Shown here: positions 1 through 7,786 of the stretch, one piece after another
Position numbering within the stretch: position 1 is the stretch's first letter
Layout of the letters: each line of letters starts with the position of its first letter
DNA from: CAWCDJ01 sp963836015
GTDB lineage: Bacteria; Acidobacteriota; Terriglobia; Bryobacterales; Bryobacteraceae
DNA: 64,000 bases
Assembly: GCA_963836015.1 (NCBI GenBank)
Contig: CAWIIF010000008.1
Span: 1-64,000, forward strand
Direction of reading: 5' to 3'
Position numbers and translations under genes: made by a program
Notes under the pieces: generated by a model
What the model saw: the letters and a program-made list of their open reading frames with translations, nothing else
Databases searched by the model: none
Told to the model about the DNA's origin: nothing

Positions 1-73
1 GGCTCCCCGGCATGGATTCGAACCACGATTCACGGCTCCAAAGGCCGCTGTCCTACCATTAGACGACCGGGGA
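1..73 (-). tRNA. tRNA-Gln (anticodon UUG)
   Basis: Read on the minus strand the segment folds as a tRNA. The 7-bp acceptor stem is TCCCCGG paired with CCGGGGA, the T-loop is TTCGAAT, and the anticodon stem-loop is GCGGC-CTTTGGA-GCCGT with anticodon TTG, which reads glutamine CAA codons. The discriminator G is at position 3 and the CC of an encoded CCA is at positions 2-1; the last A would lie just outside the window. Confidence 0.95.
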
Positions 74-104
74 ATGTCTCGGCGCGGAAGGGAGCTACCC
101 GTTT

Positions 105-134
105 AGTGTAGCGTTCCTGGAGGGTTAGCCGCAA
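105..134 (-). promoter_or_regulatory. Probable sigma-70 promoter of tRNA-Gln
   Basis: On the minus strand TTGCGG (129-134) and TACACT (105-110) are separated by 18 nt. They would start transcription about 25 nt before the mature tRNA 5' end at 73. The -35 box lies inside a repeat that recurs at 6545-6569. Confidence 0.5.
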
Positions 135-138
135 CGAC
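114..138 (+). repeat. 25-nt direct repeat, copy A
   Basis: This sequence matches 6545-6569 at 24 of 25 positions in the same orientation; the last 20 nt (ggagggttagccgcaacgac) are identical. Copy A lies between tRNA-Gln and the large sensor kinase, copy B just before selC. No other copy was noticed in the window. Confidence 0.7.
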
Positions 139-224
139 GCCATTCCGGCCGGCCCGGAGAAGGAAATTCAACCCTGACAATTCCGGTCCCAAATCTTTGG
201 ATCGGATATTCGCCGCTCAATTCG

Positions 225-3200
225 GTGGTACCTTCGGAAGTACCGAGTCGTACCATGGCTAAGAAATCCGGGCCTCCCGGACAACGGAGTCCCGCTGGAA
301 ATCGGCCCCGCCGCCCGGCCGCTCAGCCGCTGCTAGCCGGACCCCGCCCCACTGTCACAGAGAAGCCCGCAGACTCAGCCGGTCCCAGGCCCGGCGCTTC
401 CTTCCCCGTCGTGGGAGTTGGCGCATCGGCCGGCGGCCTCGAAGCTTTCACCGATCTGCTCGGGGCTCTGCCGGCCGATACCGGGATGGCTTTCGTCCTG
501 GTCCAGCACCTGGACCCCACGCACGAGAGCATTCTGCCGAAACTGCTCACCAGGGCCACCTCCATGTCGGTGCATGAAGTCAGGGATGGAATGGCCGTGC
601 AGCCGAATCACGTCTACGTGATTCCTCCTAATGCACGCATGACTATCTCCGATGGCTTGCTAAGGCTCGCATCGAGAGTAGGGGGGCCGAGCAGGAATCT
701 TCCCATCGACGACTTCTTCTGTACCCTGGCTAAAGATCTGCAACGGGGAGCCATCGGAATCGTGCTCTCCGGGCTTGCGTCCGATGGCACCCAGGGCCTC
801 CAGGCGATTAAGGCCGAAGGGGGTATCACGTTTGCCCAGGACGAACAGTCAGCCCGGTATGCAGGCATGCCCAACAGCGCGCTGACAGCGGGCTGTGTCG
901 ATTTCGTGCTGCCGCCGGCCGGCATCGCCGCGGAACTTGCCCGAATGGGCCGCCACCCCTATGTGCGGACCTTCCAGCAGGCCGGCGAGCCACCGCTTCC
1001 GCCTGGAGACGCCGACGAGGCTATCCGCCGGATCTGCGCCCTGCTGCGAACAGCCACAGGCGTGGATTTCGAGCTGTACAAGCCGGCCACCATCCGCCGC
1101 CGCGTGGCCCGGCGTCTCGTTTTGCGGAAAGTGGAAGGTCTCGAGAACTACCTTCGCCTTCTGAAACAAGACCGTGCCGAACTGGATGCGCTCTACGAGG
1201 ATATCTTCATTCACGTGACCAGCTTCTTTCGCGATCCCGAATCCTTCGAAGTGCTGCGGCACTCCGTCGTTCCCAAAATCCTGGCGAACCGGCCGCCCGG
1301 ACAGACTCTGCGGGTGTGGATTCCAGGCTGCTCCACCGGAGAGGAAGTCTACTCGACGGCCATTTCACTGCTGGAGGCGGTCGGCAGGAAGGCAAACCCG
1401 CCCGAAATCCAGATCTTCGGCAGCGACATCAGCGATCGGTGTATCGAGCATGCCCGCGCCGGCATCTACAGCGAATCCGTCATGGCTGATGTTTCGCAGG
1501 AGCGCCGCTCGCGTTACTTCGAGAAAGTGGAAGGCGGCTACCAGATCGTCAAGGCAGTCAGGGAGATGTGTGTCTTTGCCAGGCACGACATCACCAGGGA
1601 TCCGCCGTTTTCCAAACTGGATCTGGTCAGCTGCAGGAATGTCTTGATCTACATGGGTCCTGTGCTCCAGAAAAGGGTTCTCGAACTGCTGCACTACGCG
1701 CTAAAGCCCACTGGCTACCTCTATCTGGGGAAATCCGAGTCTCTCGGCGGGAACACCAACTTATTCTCCGTGGAGGACCGCAAGAACAAAATCTACTCCC
1801 GAAAGCCGGTTATCGGTTCGCCGCAATTCGCAGCTGCAGCCCGGGAATCCGGGCGGGCGGGACCGGCACAGATAGCCGGTTCAGCCATCCCGAGAGTCTT
1901 CGATGTCAAGCGTGAAGCCGAACGGATTCTGGCGGAGCGGTACGCGCCGGCAGCCCTGGTGGTGGACCCCGATCTTTACATAGTCCACTTCCATGGAGAC
2001 ACCAGCCCGTATCTTTCGCCGGCATCCGGAGATCCGAGCTTTCACCTCCTGCGCATGGTTCGACCGGAATTGCTGGTGGATCTCCGCACCGCGATTCACA
2101 ACGCGAAGAAAAACGACGGCCCTGTACGCAAACAGGGGACGCACTTCAAACTGAATGGCGCCGATCGGGTCGTGGATCTCCAGGTCATACCCGTAAAAGG
2201 ACGGCATCCCGTTGAGTCCGACTATCTGGTGGTCTTCCAGGCGGCTGAACCAGCCACGGCGCCGCCGGTGGAGGTCGGTCCTCGAGATCGGAAAGGGCGT
2301 GCCGCTTCCGAGACCGTCCGACTCGAACGCGAGCTCAGCGCCACCCGGGAACACCTCAGGGCGCTGGCGGAGGATTATGAGTCCTCCAGGGAGGAGATGA
2401 CTGCGATCAACGAGGAGACCCTTTCCAGTAGCGAGGAGCTCCAGACCGCCAACGAGGAACTGGAGACGGCCAAGGAAGAGCTGCAGTCCTCCAATGAAGA
2501 GCTGACCACGCTCAATGACGAGCTGCAAAGCCGCAACAGCGAGTTGAGTCAGTTGACGAACGACCTCAGCAACCTGCTCGTCGGCGTTGACATTCCGATC
2601 GTCATTCTCGACGGCGGCCTGCATATTCGCCACTTCACCCCTGCGGCGGAAAAGGTGTTCAGCCTGATTGCCACCGACGTCGGCCGTCCCTTCACCGACA
2701 TCGTGTCGCGGCTCGACGTTTCGAACTGGGATGAGCTGATCCGGGAGGCGACCGGGCAGCTCCGTGTCGTGGAACGGGAAGTACGCGATCGTGAGGGCCG
2801 CTGGTATTCCCTCCGAATGCGGCCGTACCATGCCGGTGAACGGAAGGTCGACGGCATTCTGATCGCGCTCCTCGATATTGATTCGGTCCGGCGAAGCCTG
2901 GATGAGGCGCGAGAGGCCCGGGATTTTGCGGAAGCTGTGGTGGACACGGTTCGAGAGCCGCTGCTGGTTCTGAATAGCGAGTTTCGAATTTTGAAAGCGA
3001 CCCCCAGCTTCTATGCAACCTACCAGGTAGGCCAGACTGAAACGGAAGGGCGAAGCTTTTTCGAGCTGGGAAACGGCCAGTGGAACATACCGCGGCTGCG
3101 CACCTTGTTGGAAGACTTGCTGCCGCGCGACAAGCGGGTGGAAGACTTCGACCTGGCACACGATTTCCCGTCGATCGGCCACCGGCAAGTGCTTCTCAAT

Positions 3201-4688
3201 GCGCGCCAGGTCTATCGGAAATCCCAGGGCACCGGGACAATTCTCCTGGCGATCGAGGATGTCACGGAGCGCGCCCGCGCCGAAGAGTTGGCGCGACAGC
3301 GGGAGTTGGCGATTCAGGACACGGCTTCGCAAGCCATCCTTTCCGTGGGACCGGATGGCCGGATCGTGATGGCCAACCGTATGGCGGAAATCATGTTCGG
3401 TTACAGCCGCGAAGAACTGTTGGACCTGCCCGTTGAGAGCCTGATGCCGGCGCGCTTCCGGGGACCCCACCGGGCCCACCGCGTCGTTTACTTGGAGGCA
3501 CCACAGCGCCAGCCCCAGCCAATGGCGTCTAGCCAGGAAATCCGAGGGCTGCGCAAGGACGGTACGGAGTTTCCCATCGCCGCGACCTTGAACAAGATCC
3601 ACACAAAAGAGGGCACTCTCTCCATCGATTTCATCACGGACCTCACCGAACGTCACAAGGCCGAAGAGGCGCTCCGGGAGAGCGAAGATCGCTTCTCCCG
3701 GTTCATGAAGTATCTTCCGGCCGCGGCGTTCATGAAGGATCTGGATGGCCGCTATGTTTACGTCAGCCAAGGCTTCACGAAGCTTACCGGGCGAGCCCCG
3801 GACCTCAGCCTGGGCGCAACCGATGAGGACTACTGGCCGGCGGCCGCTGCCCGGCTGCGGGAGCAGGATCGATACGTCATCGAGACGGGGCGCGCCATGA
3901 CAGCGGAGGATTCGCGTGGTCGCGGGAATCAGGTCCGCTACTACCAGACAGTCAAGTTCCCGATTCCCGACAGGAGCGGCGCCGCCGCTTTGGTGGCGGG
4001 AGTGTCGGTTGACATTACCGAGAGGAAGCTGGCGGAGCATGAGAAGCAGGCCCTTTCGGAGAGGCTGGCCACAGCCCACGAAGAGGAGCGCTGGCGGATT
4101 TCGAGAGAGCTGCACGACGACCTGACCCAAAGGCTCGCCGGGCTGGCCATGGACATCGGCAGCCTGGTAGTGCAGAGCCCCGCCGCCGCGCGGCTAAAGA
4201 AGGACCTCAGGGCACTCCAGAGACGGGTGGTTCAGGCGGTCGAAGTGGCGCGGCACGTCGCCCACCAGTTGCATCCTTCGGAGCTCGACGATCTGGGCCT
4301 GGTAGCCGCGGTGCGCTCTTACTGCGAGGATTTCGCCCGGCGGGAGAACATCGAGATCGAGTTTACGAGCCGGAAAGTGCCGAAAGAGCTGAAGCGGGAA
4401 ATTGCTTCCTGCCTGTATAAAGTGACGCAGGAGAGCCTCAGTAATATCGCCAAACACTCCCGCGCTAAAACGGTCTTCGTTACGTTGGCCGGAACCGCGG
4501 ACCGGATCAGCCTCTCGGTGAAGGACACGGGAATTGGCTTCAGGATTCAATCTCCCGGGACCAACGTCGGCCTCGGCATTCTCAGCATGAAGGAGCGGGT
4601 GAGCTTGCTCCGGGGAAGTTTCGCAATCTCCTCGAATCCCGGCCGGGGCACGGAGGTCACCGCGGATATTCCGTTGGGGGCGCAATGA
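225..4688 (+). CDS. CheB-CheR-PAS-histidine kinase fusion
   Basis: A single protein of about 1,487 residues. Residues 60-240 are a CheB methylesterase domain with the catalytic triad visible (GASAGG with Ser68, His95 in VQHLDPTHES, Asp187 in LASDGTQG). About 245-530 is a CheR methyltransferase with the SAM motif WIPGCSTGEE and CRNVLIYM. A glutamate-rich coiled coil follows at roughly 700-790, then four or so PAS-type segments. The C-terminus is a HisKA_3/HATPase_c kinase with phospho-acceptor His1297 (ELHDDLTQR), an N-box (SLSNIAKHS) and the G-box DTGIGF. It is probably cytosolic, as no membrane segment is seen. The listed start is GTG; an ATG ten codons later (255) is equally plausible. The stop overlaps the next gene's ATG, so the NarL-type regulator downstream is the likely phosphotransfer partner. 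The CheB part has no receiver domain. The role as a sensor rather than a chemotaxis enzyme is inferred. Confidence 0.93.
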   Translation: MVPSEVPSRTMAKKSGPPGQRSPAGNRPRRPAAQPLLAGPRPTVTEKPADSAGPRPGASFPVVGVGASAGGLEAFTDLLGALPADTGMAFVLVQHLDPTHESILPKLLTRATSMSVHEVRDGMAVQPNHVYVIPPNARMTISDGLLRLASRVGGPSRNLPIDDFFCTLAKDLQRGAIGIVLSGLASDGTQGLQAIKAEGGITFAQDEQSARYAGMPNSALTAGCVDFVLPPAGIAAELARMGRHPYVRTFQQAGEPPLPPGDADEAIRRICALLRTATGVDFELYKPATIRRRVARRLVLRKVEGLENYLRLLKQDRAELDALYEDIFIHVTSFFRDPESFEVLRHSVVPKILANRPPGQTLRVWIPGCSTGEEVYSTAISLLEAVGRKANPPEIQIFGSDISDRCIEHARAGIYSESVMADVSQERRSRYFEKVEGGYQIVKAVREMCVFARHDITRDPPFSKLDLVSCRNVLIYMGPVLQKRVLELLHYALKPTGYLYLGKSESLGGNTNLFSVEDRKNKIYSRKPVIGSPQFAAAARESGRAGPAQIAGSAIPRVFDVKREAERILAERYAPAALVVDPDLYIVHFHGDTSPYLSPASGDPSFHLLRMVRPELLVDLRTAIHNAKKNDGPVRKQGTHFKLNGADRVVDLQVIPVKGRHPVESDYLVVFQAAEPATAPPVEVGPRDRKGRAASETVRLERELSATREHLRALAEDYESSREEMTAINEETLSSSEELQTANEELETAKEELQSSNEELTTLNDELQSRNSELSQLTNDLSNLLVGVDIPIVILDGGLHIRHFTPAAEKVFSLIATDVGRPFTDIVSRLDVSNWDELIREATGQLRVVEREVRDREGRWYSLRMRPYHAGERKVDGILIALLDIDSVRRSLDEAREARDFAEAVVDTVREPLLVLNSEFRILKATPSFYATYQVGQTETEGRSFFELGNGQWNIPRLRTLLEDLLPRDKRVEDFDLAHDFPSIGHRQVLLNARQVYRKSQGTGTILLAIEDVTERARAEELARQRELAIQDTASQAILSVGPDGRIVMANRMAEIMFGYSREELLDLPVESLMPARFRGPHRAHRVVYLEAPQRQPQPMASSQEIRGLRKDGTEFPIAATLNKIHTKEGTLSIDFITDLTERHKAEEALRESEDRFSRFMKYLPAAAFMKDLDGRYVYVSQGFTKLTGRAPDLSLGATDEDYWPAAAARLREQDRYVIETGRAMTAEDSRGRGNQVRYYQTVKFPIPDRSGAAALVAGVSVDITERKLAEHEKQALSERLATAHEEERWRISRELHDDLTQRLAGLAMDIGSLVVQSPAAARLKKDLRALQRRVVQAVEVARHVAHQLHPSELDDLGLVAAVRSYCEDFARRENIEIEFTSRKVPKELKREIASCLYKVTQESLSNIAKHSRAKTVFVTLAGTADRISLSVKDTGIGFRIQSPGTNVGLGILSMKERVSLLRGSFAISSNPGRGTEVTADIPLGAQ

Positions 4689-5317
4689 TCAGGCGCGCGC
4701 GCATCCTGCTTGCCGATGACCACGTCCTGATTGTGGCCGGAGTCCGGACCTTGCTGGAAGCTCATTACGATCTGGTCGGACAGGTGGGCGACGGGAGGTC
4801 GCTGGTGGAGGCGGCAGTACGGCTCAGGCCCGACCTCATTATTCTGGACGTGACCATGCCCATGCTGAACGGCATCGACGCCGCCCAGCAGATCAAGAAG
4901 GCGTGGCCGCAGGCAAAGCTGCTGTTTCTCAGCATGCATGCGAGCACGGCATATCTCCAGGAGGCCTTCAACGCCGGCGGCTCCGGCTACGTACTGAAAT
5001 CTTCCGCCGCGGAAGAACTGAGGACCGCCATCCAAAAAGTTCTCAGCGGCCAGACCTATGTGGCCCCGTCATTGGAGCAGGGGATTACGCAGGGCGTGTT
5101 GCGGCAGGGAGGGTTGTCGGCCCAGTTGACGGAGCGCCAGCGGGAAGTCCTGCAACTGATTGCGGAAGGCCGCGGGAACAAAGAGATCGCCACGATTCTT
5201 GGAGTCTCCGTGAAGACTGTGGAATTTCATCGCGGCCGCCTCATGGAGAGACTCGGCGTGCACGGCGTCGCCGAGCTCGTCCGCTGCGCGGTTCAAGCCG
5301 GCTTGGTCGGGGAATAG
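4685..5317 (+). CDS. NarL/FixJ-family response regulator
   Basis: A 210-residue protein with an N-terminal receiver domain (acidic pocket Asp11-Asp12, phospho-acceptor Asp55 in LIILDVTMP, Lys near 104 in YVLKSS). The C-terminus is a LuxR-type helix-turn-helix (about 148-195, LTERQREVLQLIAEG then KEIATILGVSVKTVEFH). Its ATG overlaps the kinase stop codon (ATGA), so the two are translationally coupled and form a two-component pair. It is a DNA-binding transcription regulator; targets cannot be told from the sequence. Confidence 0.95.
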   Translation: MIRRARILLADDHVLIVAGVRTLLEAHYDLVGQVGDGRSLVEAAVRLRPDLIILDVTMPMLNGIDAAQQIKKAWPQAKLLFLSMHASTAYLQEAFNAGGSGYVLKSSAAEELRTAIQKVLSGQTYVAPSLEQGITQGVLRQGGLSAQLTERQREVLQLIAEGRGNKEIATILGVSVKTVEFHRGRLMERLGVHGVAELVRCAVQAGLVGE

Positions 5318-5589
5318 GCCGGCCGGGTCCTCGGCGCGACCAGCAGGAGCCCCAGGCTGCCGGTCGACCCGGCGGGGGTGCTTTTGACTCCTTTGTGCAG
5401 TGCGGCGAAGTATTGTCCGATGGTCGCCTCGGAGCATTCCAGCGCGTCCGCGAGAATGAGAACCTCCAGTCCGGACGCGGGCCGCCGCCCGCGGCGGCAG
5501 CGGAACAGAGCCTCCAGAATTCGTGCGAGGTCATCCTCGAAGGCGTGCTTCGCCCGCCATCGCGGCGATTGATCGATTGGAATAACCAT
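5293..5589 (-). CDS. Small hypothetical protein (98 aa)
   Basis: An unrecognised protein. The segment LEVLILADALECSEATIGQYFAAL looks like helix-turn-helix-type amphipathic packing, but no family is identified. The start ATG has GGAAG six bases upstream. The gene lies 16 nt after another small minus-strand gene and could be co-transcribed with it. Its last 25 nt overlap the end of the convergent NarL-type regulator gene. The Pro/Thr-rich C-terminus is poorly structured. It may be a real small gene or a chance reading frame in G+C-rich DNA. Confidence 0.4.
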   Translation of the reverse strand: MVIPIDQSPRWRAKHAFEDDLARILEALFRCRRGRRPASGLEVLILADALECSEATIGQYFAALHKGVKSTPAGSTGSLGLLLVAPRTRPAYSPTKPA

Positions 5590-5605
5590 ATCGGCTTCCG
5601 AAGCT

Positions 5606-5827
5606 TCAGAGTGATTCCGCCCCGGCGCTCATCACCCTTGATTGCTCGGACGGCATTTCCTTCTGATTCCCCGCTACTAAAGCAGCCCCGCTGCCGGCCG
5701 GCCGGTGCCTGGCCGGTCGATCGAGCGATCGATGGTTCTCCGACGCGAGGTGCTCCAGCGAAAGAATTGCATCGTCGAGGAGCTCGAGATAAGTGCGAAG
5801 TTCAGCGATGACTCGGTGTATGTCCAC
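5606..5827 (-). CDS. Small hypothetical protein (73 aa)
   Basis: The first 30 residues form a regular helix (IAELRTYLELLDDAILSLEHLA), a pattern I associate with small helical proteins common in soil acidobacteria, followed by a basic, low-complexity tail. The GTG start is supported by AAAGGA placed 7-8 nt upstream, and no better start exists. It is probably the first gene of a two-gene unit with the minus-strand gene ending at 5293. Function unknown. Confidence 0.5.
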   Translation of the reverse strand: MDIHRVIAELRTYLELLDDAILSLEHLASENHRSLDRPARHRPAGSGAALVAGNQKEMPSEQSRVMSAGAESL

Positions 5828-6002
5828 GGGATATCCTTTCGGTTGGGCCCATATGCCGTGGCGTCGGCTGGCTCGGAATGACTGTGGAGTTAGTCCGGGA
5901 AAGCGGCAATAGACTCATCAGGACCCTCCCATCGATCCCGATAGACAACTTGGGATCGATCTCCGATGATCTCTTCAAATTATTCTGATATTTCTATCCC
6001 GG

Positions 6003-6038
6003 TAGGTCTACTAGGTCACTACCTAGTAGGTCGCGACC
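6003..6038. promoter_or_regulatory. Nested inverted repeats upstream of orphan receiver
   Basis: CTACTAGGT (6008-6016) and ACCTAGTAG (6021-6029) are a perfect 9-bp inverted repeat with a 4-nt centre. It runs straight into the 10-bp palindrome GGTCGCGACC (6029-6038). TAGGTC occurs three times (6003, 6012, 6027). The block is about 75 nt before the receiver gene at 6112 and looks like a regulator binding site; the regulator is unknown. Confidence 0.45.
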
Positions 6039-6111
6039 CAGTAGACGCGGCGGGCGGAAAAATGCATGATCAGACCAAACGAATCCGGAGGATTCGAGGA
6101 GGAGCCCTGAA

Positions 6112-6528
6112 GTGAAAACGATTCTTCTTTTAGAGGATGAACCCTCGCTTCTGAACCTGCTGCATCGTGTCCTCGTGCGCCGGGGATATTCTGTTTTGCA
6201 GGCGGCCACTCCGAGAGACGCCATTCGGTTGTTCGACGACAACGGGCGGCATGTGGACCTGATTATCGCCGATGTCACCTTACCCGTCGTTTCCGGCGTG
6301 CAGGTAGCTTTGCTGCTTCGAACGGATGAGCCGGACTTACCCGTGATCTTAACTTCGGGCTATCCGTCAAACGCGTGGACCGATCAGGATTGCGGCTATC
6401 TTCGAAGACTCGGACCGGACTCCGTGAGCATCCTGTTAAAGCCCTTTGCAACGCGGACCCTGATGGACGCCGTCGGCGGCTTGATCGGCGTGCCATTGAC
6501 CGGCGCGCTGGGCGCCGGCGTTTCGTGA
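6112..6528 (+). CDS. Stand-alone receiver-domain response regulator
   Basis: A 138-residue CheY-like protein: acidic pair Glu8/Asp9, phospho-acceptor Asp54 (LIIADVTLP), Thr81 (VILTSG) and Lys110 (ILLKPF) are all present. There is no output domain; only a short tail follows residue 125. The GTG start is set by a strong GAGGAG about 8 nt upstream. No adjacent kinase is present; the large CheB-CheR kinase 1.4 kb upstream is a possible but unproven donor. Confidence 0.88.
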   Translation: MKTILLLEDEPSLLNLLHRVLVRRGYSVLQAATPRDAIRLFDDNGRHVDLIIADVTLPVVSGVQVALLLRTDEPDLPVILTSGYPSNAWTDQDCGYLRRLGPDSVSILLKPFATRTLMDAVGGLIGVPLTGALGAGVS

Positions 6529-6544
6529 GTGGGTCCGTTGCCCT

Positions 6545-6569
6545 TTCCCGGAGGGTTAGCCGCAACGAC
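6545..6569 (+). repeat. 25-nt direct repeat, copy B
   Basis: Same-orientation copy of 114-138 with one mismatch. It ends 17 nt before the first base of selC. Together the two copies bracket a 6.4-kb block holding only signalling genes and two small unknown genes. Confidence 0.7.
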
Positions 6570-6574
6570 TCTGA

Positions 6575-6580
6575 TACAAT
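6575..6580 (+). promoter_or_regulatory. -10 box of selC
   Basis: TACAAT lies six bases before the first nucleotide of the selenocysteine tRNA. Transcription would then begin at or next to the mature 5' G. No good -35 box is visible at the right distance. Confidence 0.45.
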
Positions 6581-6586
6581 CGGCCT

Positions 6587-6681
6587 GGAAGCCATTCTTG
6601 GCCGGTGCTGGGCACGGGCTTCAAACCCGTCGTGCGGTACTCTGTGTCGCGGGTGGGTTCGACTCCCACTGGCTTCCGCCA
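6587..6681 (+). tRNA. selC: tRNA-Sec (anticodon UCA)
   Basis: A 95-nt tRNA with the hallmarks of bacterial tRNA-Sec: an 8-bp acceptor stem (GGAAGCCA with TGGCTTCC), a 5-bp T stem (GTGGG-TTCGACT-CCCAC), a long variable arm, and anticodon TCA in the loop ACGGG-CTTCAAA-CCCGT. The CCA end is encoded (6679-6681). It reads UGA as selenocysteine together with SelB, and is charged through SerRS and SelA. No selA, selB or selD gene is in the window. Confidence 0.95.
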
Positions 6682-6946
6682 CCCGCCTTTAGCACTGCGA
6701 AACCTCCCATCCGGAGTCCGAAGTTTGTTCATTCGGATACCGATGCTTTTTTGGGAAACGGTGCTTTTCGCGCTCCTTTTGGCGTAACCTGTAAATAAGA
6801 CATTGATTCGTTCCGACCCGACGGCTCTCCCCAGTTCCAGACGGGAACCGCCGGACCCTGGGTTCCGGGGTTCCAGATTGCGTCGCGCCGCTTCAACCGT
6901 CATCGGCTCCGGCCGTAAGGGACGAGTCTTTTCTGGGAGTACCATT

Positions 6947-7675
6947 ATGCCGAATGGCGCAAAGTTAAGTGCTGCGCGGGAGATGGAAGATGCCCTCATG
7001 TATCTTCCGCGCAAGGGTGTTACCGACTACCGAAAAGGTCAGATCATCTTCGATGAGCATCAGCCATCGAAGGGCCTTCACCTTGTCGTTCAGGGGCGCG
7101 TGAAGGTCACGATGGCCCTGGATGACGGAACGCAAACAGTTGTCGACATCTTCACCACGGATGATTTTTTTGGCGAAAGCTCCCTGCTTGGGTCCTCTCG
7201 CCACCCCGAGCGGGCGATGGCTGTCGACAATGTCACCCTCATGTCCTGGAGCAGCGCCGAGATCGAGGAGCAGGTGGAACGCCAGCCTCGCCTCGGAATC
7301 GCCCTCGTGCAGATGCTCGTCAAACGCGGGCTCGACTATGAGGAGCGGCTGCAGAGCTTCGCTCTCGACAAAACACCGGAGCGTGTAATGCGATCGCTCC
7401 TGCGGTTTGCCGAACGGCTCGGCACTCGCATGGAAGACGGGTCCATCAAGATCCCGCCGCTCACCCACCAGGTGATTTCCGAATATGTGGGAACGTCGCG
7501 CGAAATCGTCACGTTCCAGATGAACCACCTGCGCCAGAAGGGTTTCCTGCGCTACTCGCGCAAGGGTATCCAGGTTTATGCCGACGCTCTGAAGGAGCAT
7601 CTTCAGGCGCAGACCGGGCAGAGCGTCGCCTGGAAGCAGCCCGAGGAGAAGACCTTTACGGCCGGGCCGATTTAA
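6947..7675 (+). CDS. Crp/Fnr-family transcriptional regulator
   Basis: About 242 residues. The N-terminal half is a cyclic-nucleotide-binding beta-roll (around 20-135, with the GES...R loop at FFGESSLLGSSRHPERA). The C-terminal half is a winged helix-turn-helix of the Crp type (HQVISEYVGTSREIVTFQMNHLRQ). It lacks the N-terminal cysteine cluster of FNR, so an Fe-S oxygen sensor is unlikely; the ligand is unknown. The frame is open upstream to 6803, but the ATG at 6947 has GGAG 8 nt before it and starts the conserved part, so it is preferred. It stands alone between selC and secreted-protein genes. Confidence 0.9.
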   Translation: MPNGAKLSAAREMEDALMYLPRKGVTDYRKGQIIFDEHQPSKGLHLVVQGRVKVTMALDDGTQTVVDIFTTDDFFGESSLLGSSRHPERAMAVDNVTLMSWSSAEIEEQVERQPRLGIALVQMLVKRGLDYEERLQSFALDKTPERVMRSLLRFAERLGTRMEDGSIKIPPLTHQVISEYVGTSREIVTFQMNHLRQKGFLRYSRKGIQVYADALKEHLQAQTGQSVAWKQPEEKTFTAGPI

Positions 7676-7786
7676 CTTCGGTGAGCATCCGGTTATTGTC
7701 TAAATTTAGGATTAAAAACGATTTACACGTCGCTGTCGCTCGGGTACATTGAGACTGAACTCAGTCGAGATCCCGCGGGGGCAGCC

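Noticed and set aside
1881..4130. A 749-codon open frame on the minus strand inside the CheB-CheR kinase gene
   Set aside because: It is antisense to a protein with many conserved motifs and shows no domain; long antisense frames are common in G+C-rich coding DNA.
6717..6748. Possible terminator after selC (TCCGAA...TTCGGA followed later by TTTTTT)
   Set aside because: The stem is only six pairs and about ten bases separate it from the T-tract; too weak to list as a feature.
7700..7709. CTAAATTTAG palindrome downstream of the Crp-like gene
   Set aside because: Ten bases with A/T-rich centre occur by chance, and no consistent promoter boxes surround it.
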